Source: Mesaphorura yosii (taxonomy: Eukaryota > Arthropoda > Collembola > Poduromorpha > Tullbergiidae). Taken from it: a stretch of 64,000 nucleotides of DNA. Below the pieces are notes generated by a model. That model made no database searches and was not told where the DNA came from. It saw only the letters and a program-made list of their open reading frames with translations. The position numbers and the translations under genes are program-made. Positions 15,401 through 30,666 of this stretch are shown piece by piece. The DNA lies in contig WIXG01000014.1 of NCBI GenBank assembly GCA_009869945.1, positions 124,001 to 188,000 of the forward strand, written 5' to 3'. The number at the start of each line of letters is the position of its first letter. The first letter of the stretch is position 1.

Positions 15401-16040
15401 TCGGGTCAAAGGCAATCATGTCATTCCTGCCATAATGAGTGCGGTTTTAAATGTAAATTGACTTCCCATGTAATGTTTGACCAACTCATTAGTCATGTTG
15501 CGGTAACTGGCCAAATATCATTAGACCTTCCTAATGAGAGTGTTTTCGCAGCACTCAACTGCATTCAGCGTTGAGAGTACAATCCTCAAAATCCCACATC
15601 CCATCGGCATGTGGACTCATGGACAAGAACTTCAGTCACACAATGAATGATTTAATGTGTTGAAGAATAGCGTGTCTCCGAAATGTAATTCCTTCAGTGA
15701 CTTTTGTTTTCAATTTAAAAACGAAGCTCAGGCACAATGGATTATACAACATCTCAGGCTACATGGCTCAGCGCATTGTGTTTTGTGTGTCACTCTTTTG
15801 TCTACGAATTAAAGGAGGCAGGAAAGTGTTTGGTTGTTGGATTCACTGGATCCGCTTTGCATGGCTTTCGCTTTCTTGACTGAGACTCGATTAAATTCAC
15901 AAGAAACGGTTGGCGTACGCACTTTCATGTAGACAGAGAGAGAGAACACTGTGGTATAGAAAGCTATCTGTGTATTATCTGACCAAAATGATGAAGAATG
16001 CATTACATCAGTGATAGCAGTATGCCCATTTTATTGGAAC

Positions 16041-16060
16041 ATAATAATAATAATAATAAT
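16041..16060. repeat. AAT trinucleotide microsatellite
   Basis: Twenty uninterrupted bases of ATA/AAT repeat (six full units plus two bases) in noncoding DNA. It is a simple-sequence tract with no sign of function. Confidence 0.9.
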
Positions 16061-19000
16061 CGTGCACTTGCGGACCACAGCAGTGCATCATAATTTTCTG
16101 GCAAAGTGTGGTCAAAATATGATATCCCAAACTGAGCGTAATTGTGACCGTGATTTTATTTCTGTAGATGCGCTTGCACTTCATGTCAAGGCCAAGAATG
16201 ATTTGTAGGATTCCGACCTCTGGACAAATGAAAGTATTTGTGCAAACTGTGAATGCGTTGCCCAAAGGAGAGCATCGTAAAGCTCAGACTTGGAGGAGAA
16301 TTCAGAGTTTTTGATCAACATAAAATTGTTACTGCATGAGATAAAAATTTCAGTGGGAGTTTTGTGATTCATTCCTTGCGTGGCTGGAACACGGTATAAA
16401 AAAGTGTATTATTGTTGTTGCACCGTGTGATTGTCGCTGATGTTCTGTAAATGCTACGAGCTAATTTGTTGCATCTTTTTATCTCTTTTGACGCGCTTTG
16501 GTGTTATGACCACAGCACCACCCTTGTAACACGTAAATTCGCCTAACCAAATGCACCAGACTGAGTGTACCACTGAATACACGACTCAGGAATGTTATTG
16601 TGTGGCTGTCTATTATTCTAAAATAATGCATGTAAATGAGTCGAGTCTCCTTCACCTCTCGTCATTGTCACTTGCCACACCGTAACACCTAAACAATGGA
16701 CGCTGCATTGCAATGCATCGCTGTCAGTGCAGTTCAGTTACGATGCTTTGAAGATAAGTCGCAGTGGTATCTTTTGTACTGCCGTCAGTGGATGTGTTGT
16801 GGTGTTGTCGTTGATCATCCACTTGGTTTCCTTTTTACACCCTTTTCTATTTCTGTGCGTAAACAATACGAATATGACATACCAGATCCGTTCTAGATCA
16901 TGTTTTCAATGCTGCTGCGTTTTTGTCTGCGCAAGGCGTAGGACGTGTCTGGGTGTTTTCATTCAGGGTGTTTGGGTGCTTAGTAAATGTCCGGTTCCCG
17001 CTTGTCTCGCTCCCATCGCGATTGCAATAAACTTGTTTAGTACGTGAAGCTTTAAACTTTACACATGGGACAAGAAATGTTTTATGGATTTCAACTTTAC
17101 TCTCAGGATTTGAATGAAATACGCCTTTTACAAAAACATATTTCGAAAAATACGAAAATGAAAGATTGCGGATGATGATGAGACGATGAGAGAAGTACAC
17201 GTGGGAAAAGGATTCTCATTTTACATGCCTATCTGCTGTGTAACTTCTTTCATCGTGAAGGGATCTCGCTCTCCACGAGCAGACAGGTGTAACTTATTCT
17301 TCCACAGCATCTTATTACGCGAAGCCATTATTTGATGCTCTGTGTGCCATTCTTCAGTCACTTGCCCCAAGCAGGGAAACAGGACAATTTTGTCAGCAAA
17401 AATCACGAAAGAAAGAATCTTCGTCTATTATTAAGCATCCAGCCAAATCGACACGGTGCAACTTTCAATGAGCATGCAAACCAGAAACGAAATTAAAAAT
17501 TTCATAGTCCGACATTGTATCATTCTGAATACGCAAAATTGTGTATTGACAGCTAATTTCTTCACAAATAAATTGCATTCGTTGAAACTCCGTAGTAATG
17601 TTTACATCAGCAATCTTGTCGGCAATCTGATTTCGTCTAATGATTAACAAGCAAGCGTAGAAAGTGCGGATGCAAATTCGAGTTCATTATATCAAAACTG
17701 CAGGAGCCCATCGAAGTGTAGGAATGGGAATTGTCATTCTATAACACGCATCTAAAAGCAACGTTTTGATTTTTTCAAGGAACGAGAGAATACCCATTTT
17801 CTGTAATATCGTTAAGCTCTACTAAATGTGCTGATGATTCCAAGATGAGCACGGGACAATTATTTGACGATTTTCTGGCTAAGTTTCTGACCGAGACCTT
17901 TCATTAATCATTAGTGAATATGCCCAAGGAGTGTCATCAGTCGAAGACTTTACTTTTTAATCCTTGCAAATTATCTACTCGGGCTTTTTAGATGCAGTGG
18001 CGACAGCCGGCAGGTACGGCCAAGACCTCAAGCATCACGAAATTCTCACATTTCCCAACTTTAATATTTATGCATTCGGCCTATAAACGACATTGGTTTT
18101 GTGCATCCATGAAACATGAAATCGCATTTTAATTGTTTGTATATCAATTGAGTTTTACTTCATTTACCCTATTTTTAAACGTCCTTCAAGACTTACTTTG
18201 CACAGTAGTCTACTATTGTTATCATACTACTGTTATTGCACCACGAACTTTGTTCATTATCAGTCTAGCAGTACTGTAAATACGCATGGAACAATATCAT
18301 TGAGCTAAGTAGCTTTAATTGCAGGACAAGAAAGAAACGGAAGCAACGGAGAATTTTGCTTCAGAAGGTAAGAAGTTGTAGTCGAATGTTGTGATTTTGC
18401 CAACAACAACCCAAAGGGGGGTTGAACTTGAAGGAGCCGTATAGTAGGAAAATTACATTGCATATTCTTCATTGTTGTGAGAGAAAAGTACATGTAACTC
18501 CAAACATTCATAAAATGCACGTTTCATGTACCTTGATGTGTGTAGTACGTGCGAGTGAGCACTTCTTTTTCATAGTCATCAAATCATCTACAGGCCCAAC
18601 GAGAGTTGGCCAAAGTGCGTAAGGTACGGCCACATTGAGAGATACTTTAATTTTTAAAACCCTTAGCACTCACTCTTACTCCACATCCATACAAAGATCT
18701 TATTCAAGGCAGACGGCAGTACGTATTTTTAAGTTTTGATACTAAATTCATATCAAGATAGCTTGAGCTTTAGCAACAGCAGAAAATCACCTCCCGAATC
18801 TCAAGTCTTTCCGTGGCACACACTTTTACTTGTTCTGATCGTTTTCAGCAGAGCAGAATAGCCGCTTAGCGTATCACAAGGAGGTGAGTCTATTGTGGGA
18901 ATAAAGCATAATTATATACGCAGGTATACTGCAGATAGGCTCAGGCGAGACTTGCTTGAGTAAAAAGTGCAAGCAAAAATTTGTACTATAAAATCTTAAG

Positions 19001-22000
19001 AGAGAAAAGCTTAGTTAGAACTGTCATTCTCCCAAGTCAAGTCTTTTGCCTTGCTGTACCAAAGGGTTATCTGAGCCCCTGTGCTCGTTAGTCGTTGTCT
19101 ATACTGCGCATAAAGACAAACTGCAGACCAGAAACACATTTCAATCACCGACTATTTCTCAAGCTGCGAGTATCGAACAGACGCACACACGCACTATTCA
19201 GTTCCAAAAAGGAAATTCAAAGCGACCCTGTTTCCGCAACCAAAATAAGAGCACAGAAACTATTTTAAGAGTTAAAACATTCGCGTTCATCCCCACGTCA
19301 AAGCCAGCAGAAAGACACCAGTGAAATCCGAATTATATTTTTACACTTACGCATATTAGTTGAGTTCTCGCCGACCGACGCTCTCCCACAGCTCGAGACA
19401 TTTCTCCGCGGCCTGTCTTACTGACGTCGTCTCAACGCGCTTCACAAAGAAATCAGTCTCAAATTGGTTACTCGAGTAACAAGGTGCTTCAAATCTCTTC
19501 CATCGTCGTCGCAATTTACGCTGAACAAAGAATAGAAGGATGGCTGCGTACGCTAAATATCGTCATATTGAACTCGACAATGTTGGATGTGGAAAACGAA
19601 GGTCAGTCTCACTTTTTGTGCTTTCACCAAGTACGACGCTTTGCACTCTGAAGGCAAATACCTGCGCTGTCCATTCACGAAGAATGTTTGGACTCTTTTG
19701 ACTATAGTAGTTCTATTGTTCATTATTAGAGTTTCTTCCAAATTAGGCTAAAAATCTTGCCAGCTTGCTCTTGAACTCTTGCTATCAGGAAATTGAAGCA
19801 ATACCGCATTAAGTGCGTACTTATGATACGAAATATGTGAACAACATAGTTTTTATTGAAATTGGCGTGACCGCCACCAATTCGTCTCTTCTGAATTGAA
19901 TTGTTGAAATAATCCATTACACGACACGGATTATGGCTTAATTCAGAAGTGCAATATAAATTGAACTTGAAATGTAATACAATGTGCCTTGCGCACATGA
20001 GTAATGCGTAGAGTGAAACGTAAACATGTTCTTCTATTATGTCCAAATATGGGCACTGCATTTCAAGCCTCTCTATCTCCGATTATCAGTATCAGCATAT
20101 TATTTCAATCTGCTTTCTTCCTCATGTCCTACTGAAATCGGACTTCTATAAATGGAAATCTTGTAAATTGGAACATCATCCCTGCTCTGTCAGCTCGTGG
20201 TGCCAGCCTGACTTTTGATTTATTGATAACCTCGTGCATATGAACTTTGCCACACGATGGACGCAGACACGCTCGCAACTTCCGAAGTTTTTTCACCCGA
20301 ACATGATTCGTTTTACTTGTCAGTAGCTTTCCACGGCAGCCGTTAACTTGCTGTTCGAATTTCGAGCTCAAAGGAAGTTGTGTTCTTGAGATGTCTTCAG
20401 GAAAATTGTTCAACAAACTGGATGCACGGGTGTTAGGGAATTTTGCTTGTTTATCGCATTATTCTCAAGAAACACAGCTAAATCAGTCAGCAGGGAGTAT
20501 ATTGTCGATGCTTTTGCACACCACGCCAGTTTTGGGTGAAATAGATGGAGATCATGCAGTTCAGGCCCGTATCCATACATCATATCCATGGCTAGCAAAT
20601 TTTATTCAATAAATCAGCTTTTCCACTGGAAGAAAGCTTCTCGCAGAAGAAAAACAAAAAGTACTCTAACCGTGGTCGAACACCGACGACTGATGTTGTA
20701 TGCATAATTGCAAGCGCTTGACAGAAAGGAAACGCATGAAGTCGATAAGCACGAATATCAGCACAGGGGCGCTTCATTCAACCAACTTAGTCGCACTGCA
20801 TGCATCGCCTTGCATATATGGGAGTATCCAAATTAAATTGAAAGTTAAAGAAGGGCTTTTGTGATCGTGACAAGCTGCTTTTATGTTCCCTTCCATTGTG
20901 CACAGTATCAATTCGTTATTTACAACTTGCAACACGATACCGTACCGTATCTCGAAAACAACCGTTGTCTGACTGCAGCTGCAGCGGCAGCATTTGTAAA
21001 CAAATGCAGAGTTTGCACTTTGATTTTACAAGTACGTGTTTTTGCTATATTGGCCCAATTTTTTGTTGGTCGGAGACTTTAAGAGGAACGTGCTCATAAA
21101 ATTGTTGTTCCTGCGAATTTCGAAAGGCAAGGATTCAACTTTAATAAAGCTTGCTGGCTCGCACTCGTGCAATCACTGACTTTGCATTTGTAAATTCCGC
21201 TTAACGAATAAAATACAATTTTATGTAATTAGAGAATTCAAAACTATTAAGAAAGCTTTACACGAGTAATTCTTTTTATTTTGTTGAAATGTCCTGAAAT
21301 TAATACTTGTAATCAAAGATGATTCAAATGCATGCAAACTTCATGCAAAAAGCAAATCTGCTTAATTTTCATTAAAGCGCAACTTTACAATTTAGAGATG
21401 ATATACAAGTTACTCCTAGACAGTTACTAACAAAGACAATCAGCGGAGTGATGACAGAAACTATCCGCACAATTTAAATCTGACATTTCGGTCATCGTAA
21501 AACCGTAACACGGTAGTTGGCGGAGAGCTCCACGAAAAGAGACAGATCTGAGTGGTACTTGTAAACAAATCTCAGATAATGTCATGTATTTTGATTGGCC
21601 AGGCCAACAACACAAATGCCACGGCTCTAAATCCAAGGCATGGAAAATAAAACACTCGAAATTAGTACTTGAAAAGCATGATCTGATTTAATAATGAATA
21701 ATGACATGAGAAATGTGCAAAAGGGTTAAGCGCGATCTTTCATCTCGTTATTCGCCCCTGCATTTCATGGCAACCTCCTTTGTGAGGAATTAAAAGCATG
21801 ATTCGTAAAGTTTCAAGTGAACAAAGTTTCTTTGAGAGTCCAAGTTCGTGGCCTGCTTCATAACGTCGTTTAAAGTGCCAACACACCGATGCGGCTACAC
21901 TTTGCACGCTTTTACTTCTTAAATCGTTCTTGCACATTTTTTGTCTGTTCAATTGCAATAGTGTACGGCCGAAAGGATCAAGAACATAACAACTGTCCGA

Positions 22001-25000
22001 CAACATGAAATGTGAGGCAGTAAAATAAGGTAACGTTATTTTTCATTCTTGGAGAGAATGACAGGCTCTTAAACTGTCATTTGACAAAATTTTAATTACA
22101 TTTGCGAATGAAACGTGGACTCTTCTTTCTTCGAGCTGTCCCGTGATTATACATTAAGATTAAATTAAAGTAGCTTGGCTCAGTACGTGTTCGGCACCGA
22201 AACAACAGTGTTGTGCTGATACTCGTTAAGAAGTTGTGCAAAGTAGGTTGTTTCTGAAAGTCAATTTACACGTACTAAAGACTCATCGGCGACTGCAACC
22301 TGAGACGACAGATAGTGAGCGATGGGCTGATACTTCTCTACAAAGATCAGAGGCTGTAATATGCAACCGAAATAATTATAACAAGAGTGCGAGTTGGTTG
22401 AATTCGGAATGAGATACAATTATTTATTCTCGCTGCGCGACGCGACGAAGAAGCAATAATGAGCATACACATTGACGATAATGATAGGCCAGTATTCGAG
22501 CTCTTCTTCGTAATTCTCGTTATTGCCAATTTCCACTTGAATGCCGTTCTTACCTACATTCGTGAATTGCATACCAACAACGCGGATGGGCCCACTGAAT
22601 GACTGAATCCCTTCTCACTTTGATCTTTCAAATGACGAGCCACAGTTGAATTGCAACCCAGTAACAGAGTTAATGAGAATAAAGTGGCCAAGAACTTGTC
22701 TTTCATAGAAAAAGTTTTGTAGACGTTTTTACTACTCTTCAATCACTCTGTTAAAATGCAATTTATTACCAAGTAATTTTATATCTACGGCCAATTATGC
22801 AGTATAATTATGGCTGTATTGACTAATAAGTTCTTGCCACACAGCACAGGTAGATTTCGCTCCTTCTTCTCGCTCCACAACAGGTGTAGCATGCATGGGT
22901 GTAAGAATTTGTTAACTCGAATTTACCGTAGTCGCTTTTATGTTATGAGTGACATGCATCTTTGCAACGTGTAATTTAACAGACTTTAGAGTGGATACTT
23001 CGGAGGGATGCAATTTCATACTCATTAATTAAAGCCTGTTTGCATAAATGAATTTTCACCTTGATAACACCTAGCGCATGCCGTGACGCAAAATCAATTG
23101 AATGGCCAACTTACCAGATTTTGCCAATTTGTCAGTTCGAATGGGACTGCTCAGATCAATTGAAATTTTCTTTTGCAATCAATTTGTTTTCACTTCTGCT
23201 CTCTATTTACTAAGGTTCTTGTAGCAATTTGACCATTGCGATATGAAGTCGAGTAGAAAATATTGCATTCATTCCAAATGCTCATGCTGTTCTCGTTTAT
23301 GTGAAGTCACGTAATTGGGTAGTTCCGGGAATTTCATTCTTTCTCCGCTTTACAACTTAATTACGAAGACCTTCAGTCGTCGCATTGCACGACGAGAAGG
23401 AGGACGTTGTCATAAAGTTGTTAAAAAGAAATTATAAATTTCATGAGAAGTTGAAAAGGCTTTGTGAGCGGCCTGATATTCACAATTCAATTAGCGACAT
23501 TTGCTCGTTCTCCCCAACGGGCTGTTTAATAGTTGCTGTAATGCCATTTTCACTTCTGTAATTTATGACTGCTCATGTTCCAATGATTAGTAACTCTTGT
23601 AATTATTATGTTAATGCGAGTGCACCACGACGGGACGGAGTCTGTGTTCACGATCTGACTCTGGAAACTTTATGGTCTCGTGCAGGGTGCGGCGAGCATT
23701 TCATTTCATTCCGAACAAGTACAAAAGAGCACGCACTTGGCATAAAACGTGATAAATGTGACACAACGTGGCTAATTCATGTGCTTTTGTTCAGCGCGCA
23801 TTGTTGGCGAAAACTTTTCGTAGTCATGTTCTACTTGTGGCATAAATTATAATCCATTCCATCATAAACTATAAATCTGTGCTTGATGCTCCGCTTGGCG
23901 CTGTCTAGTCCTGTGATGTTCGAACTTAACAATACAAAACAGTGCAGTGTGTTTAAAACAAAAATGTAATCTGGTTTTACACGTATTAAAACCAGACCCA
24001 TACTTTAAGTGTAGCCCAACCATTAGCAAGTAATCTCCATCTTGACATGGCTTACACTTTTGCATCCGATGCAAATACGTAGATACGGACAGAAATGTGA
24101 TGTTTATTCCGATTACGACTGGCGACTGGCACTTTATTCAATATTACTGCATTTGGAACTGAGTAAGTCTAAGCGTTTTCCTTTCTCGTATTCAGTTCAG
24201 AAAGTCTGGAGTTCGTTCACTCGTCTTATGCAAGCACTTTAAGTAATTAATGCTAATTAACCCATTAATATTAACCCCGAGTCACTGACATGACTCATCA
24301 CCTTCGACTACCTGCCACTATGATATTGCTTATGCAAAAGTTCAGGCATGCTTCTGTAACGTTTTGTATTCAGCTTCCACGATGTCATGCCGAGATTTTG
24401 TGGTCCCATTAGTGTCATTGCCGTCTCCGATTCCTGCGACGAAATGTACAGCTGCTCTTTTCTATTATTACGCGTGCACCATATCATTATTTACTGAAAT
24501 AGCGTCGGCTCAACTTAGCGTATGGGGTGGGGTGACTTTCAATTCCGGCGAGAAAAATGAGACCACAATCCACTTCGTAGTGTTTATATGGTTTGGCGCA
24601 GTATTTTTATGCACTTGGTGAGAGGGAAGGAAATCGAAGGAATACAAATGGTGTCTGCAGTTTACCATTTACGAGCTCTGGACGCAGGAAATTCGTGAGG
24701 AAGTCGAAATGTGTAAATGGTGTCATTTTGAGACGATGAAGATGAGCACGGGCCACAGGTCCAAACTGAAGTTTGTCGTGAGACACCAGTGAGTCTGTGC
24801 CATGAGTAAGGATGGCTTAAGAAAGGGAAAAGAACGGTACATTAAATGTGTGCATTTTCACAAGCATTAAGAGATATTTATAGAAACTACAACAACATTG
24901 CATTGGTTCCAGTATTCTTCGCTATCATTACGTTACGCAGTGAGTGGAGTTTGTGTCTGCTGCTGCAGTGCAACTCATTAACTCTAGAAAAAGAGCCTGT

Positions 25001-28000
25001 TAACCTGCATTGTTTTCTTTCTGAGATTTGGCATTGAACTTACGTCCATGCGTACACAGCAAAAACAGCGAGTTACGTAACTCTCAACTTGGCAGGCAGA
25101 GAGGTCGAGTCGTCTTCATGAATTAATGAAATGAATGGTAATGAGGTGAATAGACAAGAGACCAACTTCTTCATGCCACACGGGACACGTCTGCGGCTTA
25201 TGCAGTGACTGACGATGATGCACGCACAAGTTGTGAAGATGAATGAATTCCGTTGTGAACTTTATTGTACTTTGATTGCCAAGGACTCTACTAAAGTGCT
25301 CTCATCTGCTCTTGATGCTGACGGTTTCATGTTTGCTGATTATCCTGCACTCATCAAGAGCGTAATGAGTCACAGAGAGGCAGTTTCTGGGAGCAAGAAG
25401 CTTACTCGAGAACGGGCCAAGAATAGAAAAACTCTTTACACATTCCGCGCTGCACTCCACCGTGACATATGAAAATGCCAACGAGTCGTCTGTCCTGCCG
25501 TCTTATTTACGGTTAGAAAAGTGCAGATGCAAGTGAGAGAAAGTGTAGCAACAAAAACCGACGTGAGAAAAATAGAACGAGAGTGAAAAAGAGTCATGCG
25601 AGAAATCTGTGCTGTGCATCTTTGCAACAGAACATTCAAATTGAAAATAACTTTTATTTTTGGATCCCTGGGTTCCATCCACACTGAAACCGTCAAGTCG
25701 TGAACTGTTGCACTTCTCACTTTTTGTGGCGACTCTCCTTCGCCGCGTGCGCGTCTTAAAATGTAAATACTTGTCCCAATGGAATTGCTAATACGCGTCG
25801 TCGGAAATTAACCATGCACCACTACTCGCGTAATTTGGTCAGGAGTTACGGGGTGAAATGTGAAATTCTACTTCACACATTCATCAAAGCCCGTGTGGTT
25901 GTATTTCATTCTGAACCATCATCGGAATTTAATCTGGGCTCGTTCACGACATATGTTGCGCTTCGTGTTAATGGAACATTGTGTCATCAATCTCTTGTCT
26001 AGGCCATAATTTGTGCTGCTGGCTGTGATGCGTGGAACAAATTCTATTTTTGTAAGATTTTCGCGTTCTTACGCACGGCGAGCGTACGCACTGCGTTGCT
26101 CGCATTCGCATTGCACTCTAAAATATGCAGAGGAGTCAAGGCCATAAAAATGAAAAGCCATGCATTTATGAAGGAAGGAAGTTGTTGCAAGCGTAGCAAG
26201 TAAAACTCTTTTCACGTCGTCTCAAGCAAGAGAGCGTTCTTTCGTAAGCACTGAACGAGCTACAGCCGAAGCAGAGCTGTAAATCGTGTTTCATGTTTTA
26301 ATCTAATAATATACACAATATTATTGAATTCATGAATTGTGAGATTGTACGGAGAATATAAAGCAGAATCTTGTTCTGTCACTTATGCAGCTCTTTTTAT
26401 TTCTGACAACAGTACTTTTAACAGAACCAGCGGAAAGCCGAACTCTCATACGCATATTTCCATTTTTACTTTTATTTTGTGGAATGTTACACAACACGCA
26501 ACTCAGTCAGAGTCAAAGTCACTGGCCCTTCACTTTTCTTTATGTAAACATATCTTAATATCCACTCGACGTTGGGAATCGGTCTCCGCTGCGGCGTCTG
26601 CTCTCAGAACTGGCAATCTGACTCTGAGGGACGTCTCAGGACAGGGATGCGGAGAGAATGATCTGTTTTTAGTGGAATACCAATCACAAATAATTTACAG
26701 ATTATTTCCGACTTGAGGAAATATTTCAAGTCTTCGGTATGGCTCATTCATCATTTTGGCAGCACAAACTTATCTGCTCACTTGTCAGTCTCTTGCCGGC
26801 CGCGTATGAATTTCTGCAGTACAGGAAGTGCGGAGTCAGAGCCCAGTGGGATTATAAGTCGAGACCTGGTGGCGAGAAATGTGAAGCCTCTTGGGGTCGA
26901 GCAGTTTTCACAATTGAATTCAAGTTTGGCGTTCAGCCCGCAATGCTGATGCAAATCGTAGCATTTGCACAAATGGCGAAAATTATTGCAACTGTCACGC
27001 CGGGGCAGAATGCATGCTTACCATTTATAGAATCAAGTTCAAAAGAGGAACGGTAACAATTTATTAATCATTTCACAAGTCTCACGCTGCTGATGAAATA
27101 ACCTTGCCTTTTATGCACTCGTGAGGATGCATGAACCACCACTGCAAAACAGGCGCCGCCACTGTGGCGCATTCCTACGCACAAGGTTGTAAAGTTCAAT
27201 TTCTTCATGAAAGAATTAATTAGTTGAACTCTTGGCTCCTCCACTCCATGTTTCCACGTGGCATTCCACAGGAAGCGAAGCTCGCCGACTCCTTTAGCGT
27301 AATCAAATCGGCATTCTTTCAGTCGGTCTGACAGCAGACACGCAACGCACGATGAACGAAATAAGATGCTGATGCGGATGCGTTTCTATTCTTGTGCTTC
27401 GAGAGGAAGTCTCTATCATCGTGGAAACTCGTCTGACTTAACAAAGCTATTAGCAAACTCTCGTTGAATCTTTCTCCTATGAGTGCGATAATAATCGCCT
27501 CGTGTAGTACTTCCATTTGATTTCACATAAATAAAAAAAATACGGATTTGTTGCCAAGAGCAAAGAGTAGATTAGAAAACAAGAAAATATTGCTCATCAT
27601 ATTACTACACAAAAACTGCCAGGAGCGGCTGCTGATTCCAATCGTGCTTTCGTGCTCTTTAACTTCATCCATCCAGGGCGAGATTATTACGTTACTCCTT
27701 TCCTTACCTGTCATTCCATTCCATCGCGCATCGCCCGTGTCTCGAACTGACTTGTGCTGATGCGCCTCGAGATTAAATTGTATTAATATCGCTTCATTTT
27801 CGAGCTGGCATGTTTGCAAACTGAAAAGGAAGCGCAAAGAGGAAGAGAGCGGAGAGAGCCGGCGTTTCACCACCAAGCCCTCTTTTTGACACGACTGTCG
27901 AAATTTGTAAATAACTGAATCTCAAGAGCACCAGCTCGTCATACACCGCCACGTTAATAACTAAATTAAGGCGCAACATAGCATCGTGCTCCTGCACCGG

Positions 28001-30242
28001 TAATCGAGCACTCTGTGCAGACGCAAAGTCGGAAGTAAGGAAGAGTGATTATGATGCAGCTCGTGTTTTGCTGGTGCTTGGAGCTTGCCAAACGGCGTGC
28101 CAAACATGCCACGGCATTTCTTGTGCACACGAACGATTGATGTAAGTGAGAGAATAAATAAATACTCATCAGGTTACAAGCGAACTGAAACGAGCTGCTT
28201 CTGTTGTTAAAAATTCAACTCATCCTTGCTCGAGTGATTCTTGGGTATTTTAATTCCTAAAATGAAGTTTTAACACCTTCGGCAACCAGTGAACGATACG
28301 CCAACTATCCACCTTGATGAAATTAAGAAGGCAGCAAAATTGAAGAGTCCACGGTTGAGTCTAGCACCCTTATTAGCAGTTACCTGTTGCAAATTATACA
28401 ACAGACATTTAATACGAGGAGTGGGTTACAAATGCATGAAGAAAAATGAAGATGCATTTTGAATCTTGCATTACGCGAGGAGGAAGTTGAGCTTCGCGGA
28501 TTCTCTCCCCGTTATTATCCTTATTACTGCCTGGGTGCTCGGTGCGGCCAGGTTCTCATTGACCATTCAGAACTTACTGCTAATGATGGTCATTTCTGAA
28601 TAGATTTTATTGTACAGAGAGGCGAGGCTGAAGGAGGAAGGAGATTTAAGGAGAAGCAGCAACTACAAAACGTGTAACTGAATTCTTGTCTTCTTCAATC
28701 ATTCAGTGAAAGATAATCTGAGAAAGAAAATTACAGACATAACGAATTGAAGAGATGAAAATGAATGATTTCTGGCTTAACTCAATTTTCTTCTCAGTGA
28801 ATCCGACCACTATCTGGCCAACGTGCACTTTTATGATCAACTGCTGCTGAATGCAAGCACAGAGCTTAGCCAAAAATATTCATAGTTGTTAATTCTGTGT
28901 GAAGAAGTTTTGTGATTCTGAGCTGCTAATTTGATCAGCTACGGTGCTCATGTTCGTAGAATTACGTGTGACTTCACAAAAGAGAAAGAACGCACCACAC
29001 GGACTGCACTGCATGGTTTCATTTAATTATGTTCTCATCACGGCGAATTAAACATATTCAAAGATTTCGTTTTATGTCCACTTTGTGCCATGCCAATGCG
29101 CTCAGTCAATGTTCAGCTTGCGTTGGGGAATGAATGAACAGATTTGTACTAAATCAAATTTAAGAACTCGGCTCAGCGGCCTGGCACAGAGCACTAAAAG
29201 TGCCAAGTGTTTGCTCAATGCATTAACAAAGTGTGTTGAATTTGATTTGATGATCTGCTGGAGACCATAAAAGAGTTAATTTCATGAGCGCGCTTTGTTA
29301 CTGTAATAATCAGTCCAATTTGTGCTCATTTAGCGCGATGTGGATTGTGTGAGTGCGAGCATGTGCGGTGAGTGCAATGTGCAATTACTCGCCTGCATGC
29401 CTCCGAGATGCAGCCGAGTTTTGAGAAGGGCTTTGAACTTGCCAAAATCGTCAGTGATAATAATCACAATCAATGAATGAGATTTTTCATGTCATGTATC
29501 GTGTAGAGGATAAAAATCATTTTATGAAAATGAGAAGAGAATGAGCAGCGGATCCCACCTACCACACAACGACTCCAACCATGCCATGCCATCGTGTCAT
29601 GCATTACTACACTACGCATTCGGCACTTAACAATGTGTTTATAATTCCTCTCTGGTCAAGCACAAAGTGAGGATTAGATTGCACGCTCTGATCTGTGCCC
29701 ACCTGTTTTCGCCTTGTCTTGCCAGTCAAAGTATGCTTCATCATCAGCAATGATTTATCCTCTCGACTCGCATCATCATCATCGATGGTTCTGTAGTGCA
29801 AACAAAGATCATGAAACATATTAGATGTTAGGAACCACTCGAAATGCTAATTGCCGATATTTTATGGCGAGTTGGCAGCAGCGCGAGACACGACTCGGTA
29901 AACTCGAATGTGCTTGGACTTTGCTTGCCTGAGTGGAGGATCATAGACTCGTGGTTCATCCGGCAGATAAACTTTGTGAATTTTTGCACATGTCGATAAT
30001 TGAGCACAGCACAAAGAGGAACATGACACGGTACGGCACAATAAATGAGGTGAGAGTAACAACCAATACGTTCTTCCTTGTAACAGGGAAGAGCAGTAAT
30101 TATTTTTTATTGCTCAAGCTGTGCTACAAATTGAAACATGTATCATTTAGTGGGCCTGCCTTTGGTCTTATGTGTCGACATACGTGTGGATCCATGCCCA
30201 AGCCCAAAATCGTCTAAAAGCACAAATGTTGTCTGCTGCACA

Positions 30243-30666
30243 CAGGGTTGGCACCTGATATAACTCCGATTTATATCAACGATCTTTTTGATTTTTTCGA
30301 TCTTTTCTTAAAACGACTTCAAATGTCCCTAGAAGTATTTTGCAAAGTTTTTGGACTCAATCTGGGAAAAAATCATAAAAATCAACGATTTTTTCATAAA
30401 AAATTCCTATGATAAAAATCATAGGGTCACGGCCGAGGAAAGATGGTATTTGATGGTCAAAAAAATAGTAAATTACATTTTTGATCTATATTTCACAACT
30501 TTGCTCTTGAATTATGTCAATTCTTTTTCAGCATTAAATTATATTGAGTGTAAACTTAATTTGAACCTCATACTTGCGCGAATTGAGTCGCTATTTTAAA
30601 AGATCAAAAACAGTGGAAATGATTTTTTATATTTTCTCGAAAAAATCGCGATTTTTTCCAACCCTG
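30243..30666. mobile_element. Non-autonomous hAT-type MITE (424 bp)
   Basis: The element begins CAGGGTTGG and ends with the exact inverted copy CCAACCCTG. It is flanked by 8-bp direct repeats that differ at one base: GCTGCACA at 30235-30242 and ACTGCACA at 30667-30674. An 8-bp target duplication and CAGGG-type termini are hallmarks of the hAT superfamily. The interior is AT-rich, has repeated GATTTTTT-like motifs near the ends, and contains no transposase, so a source transposase elsewhere in the genome must have moved it. The short perfect termini and near-intact duplication suggest a moderately recent insertion. The open frame inside it (30351-30599) resembles no known protein. Confidence 0.8.

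Noticed and set aside
26339-26716. 125-codon plus-strand open frame
   Set aside because: No family resemblance, mixed composition and no supporting neighbours. Treated as chance.
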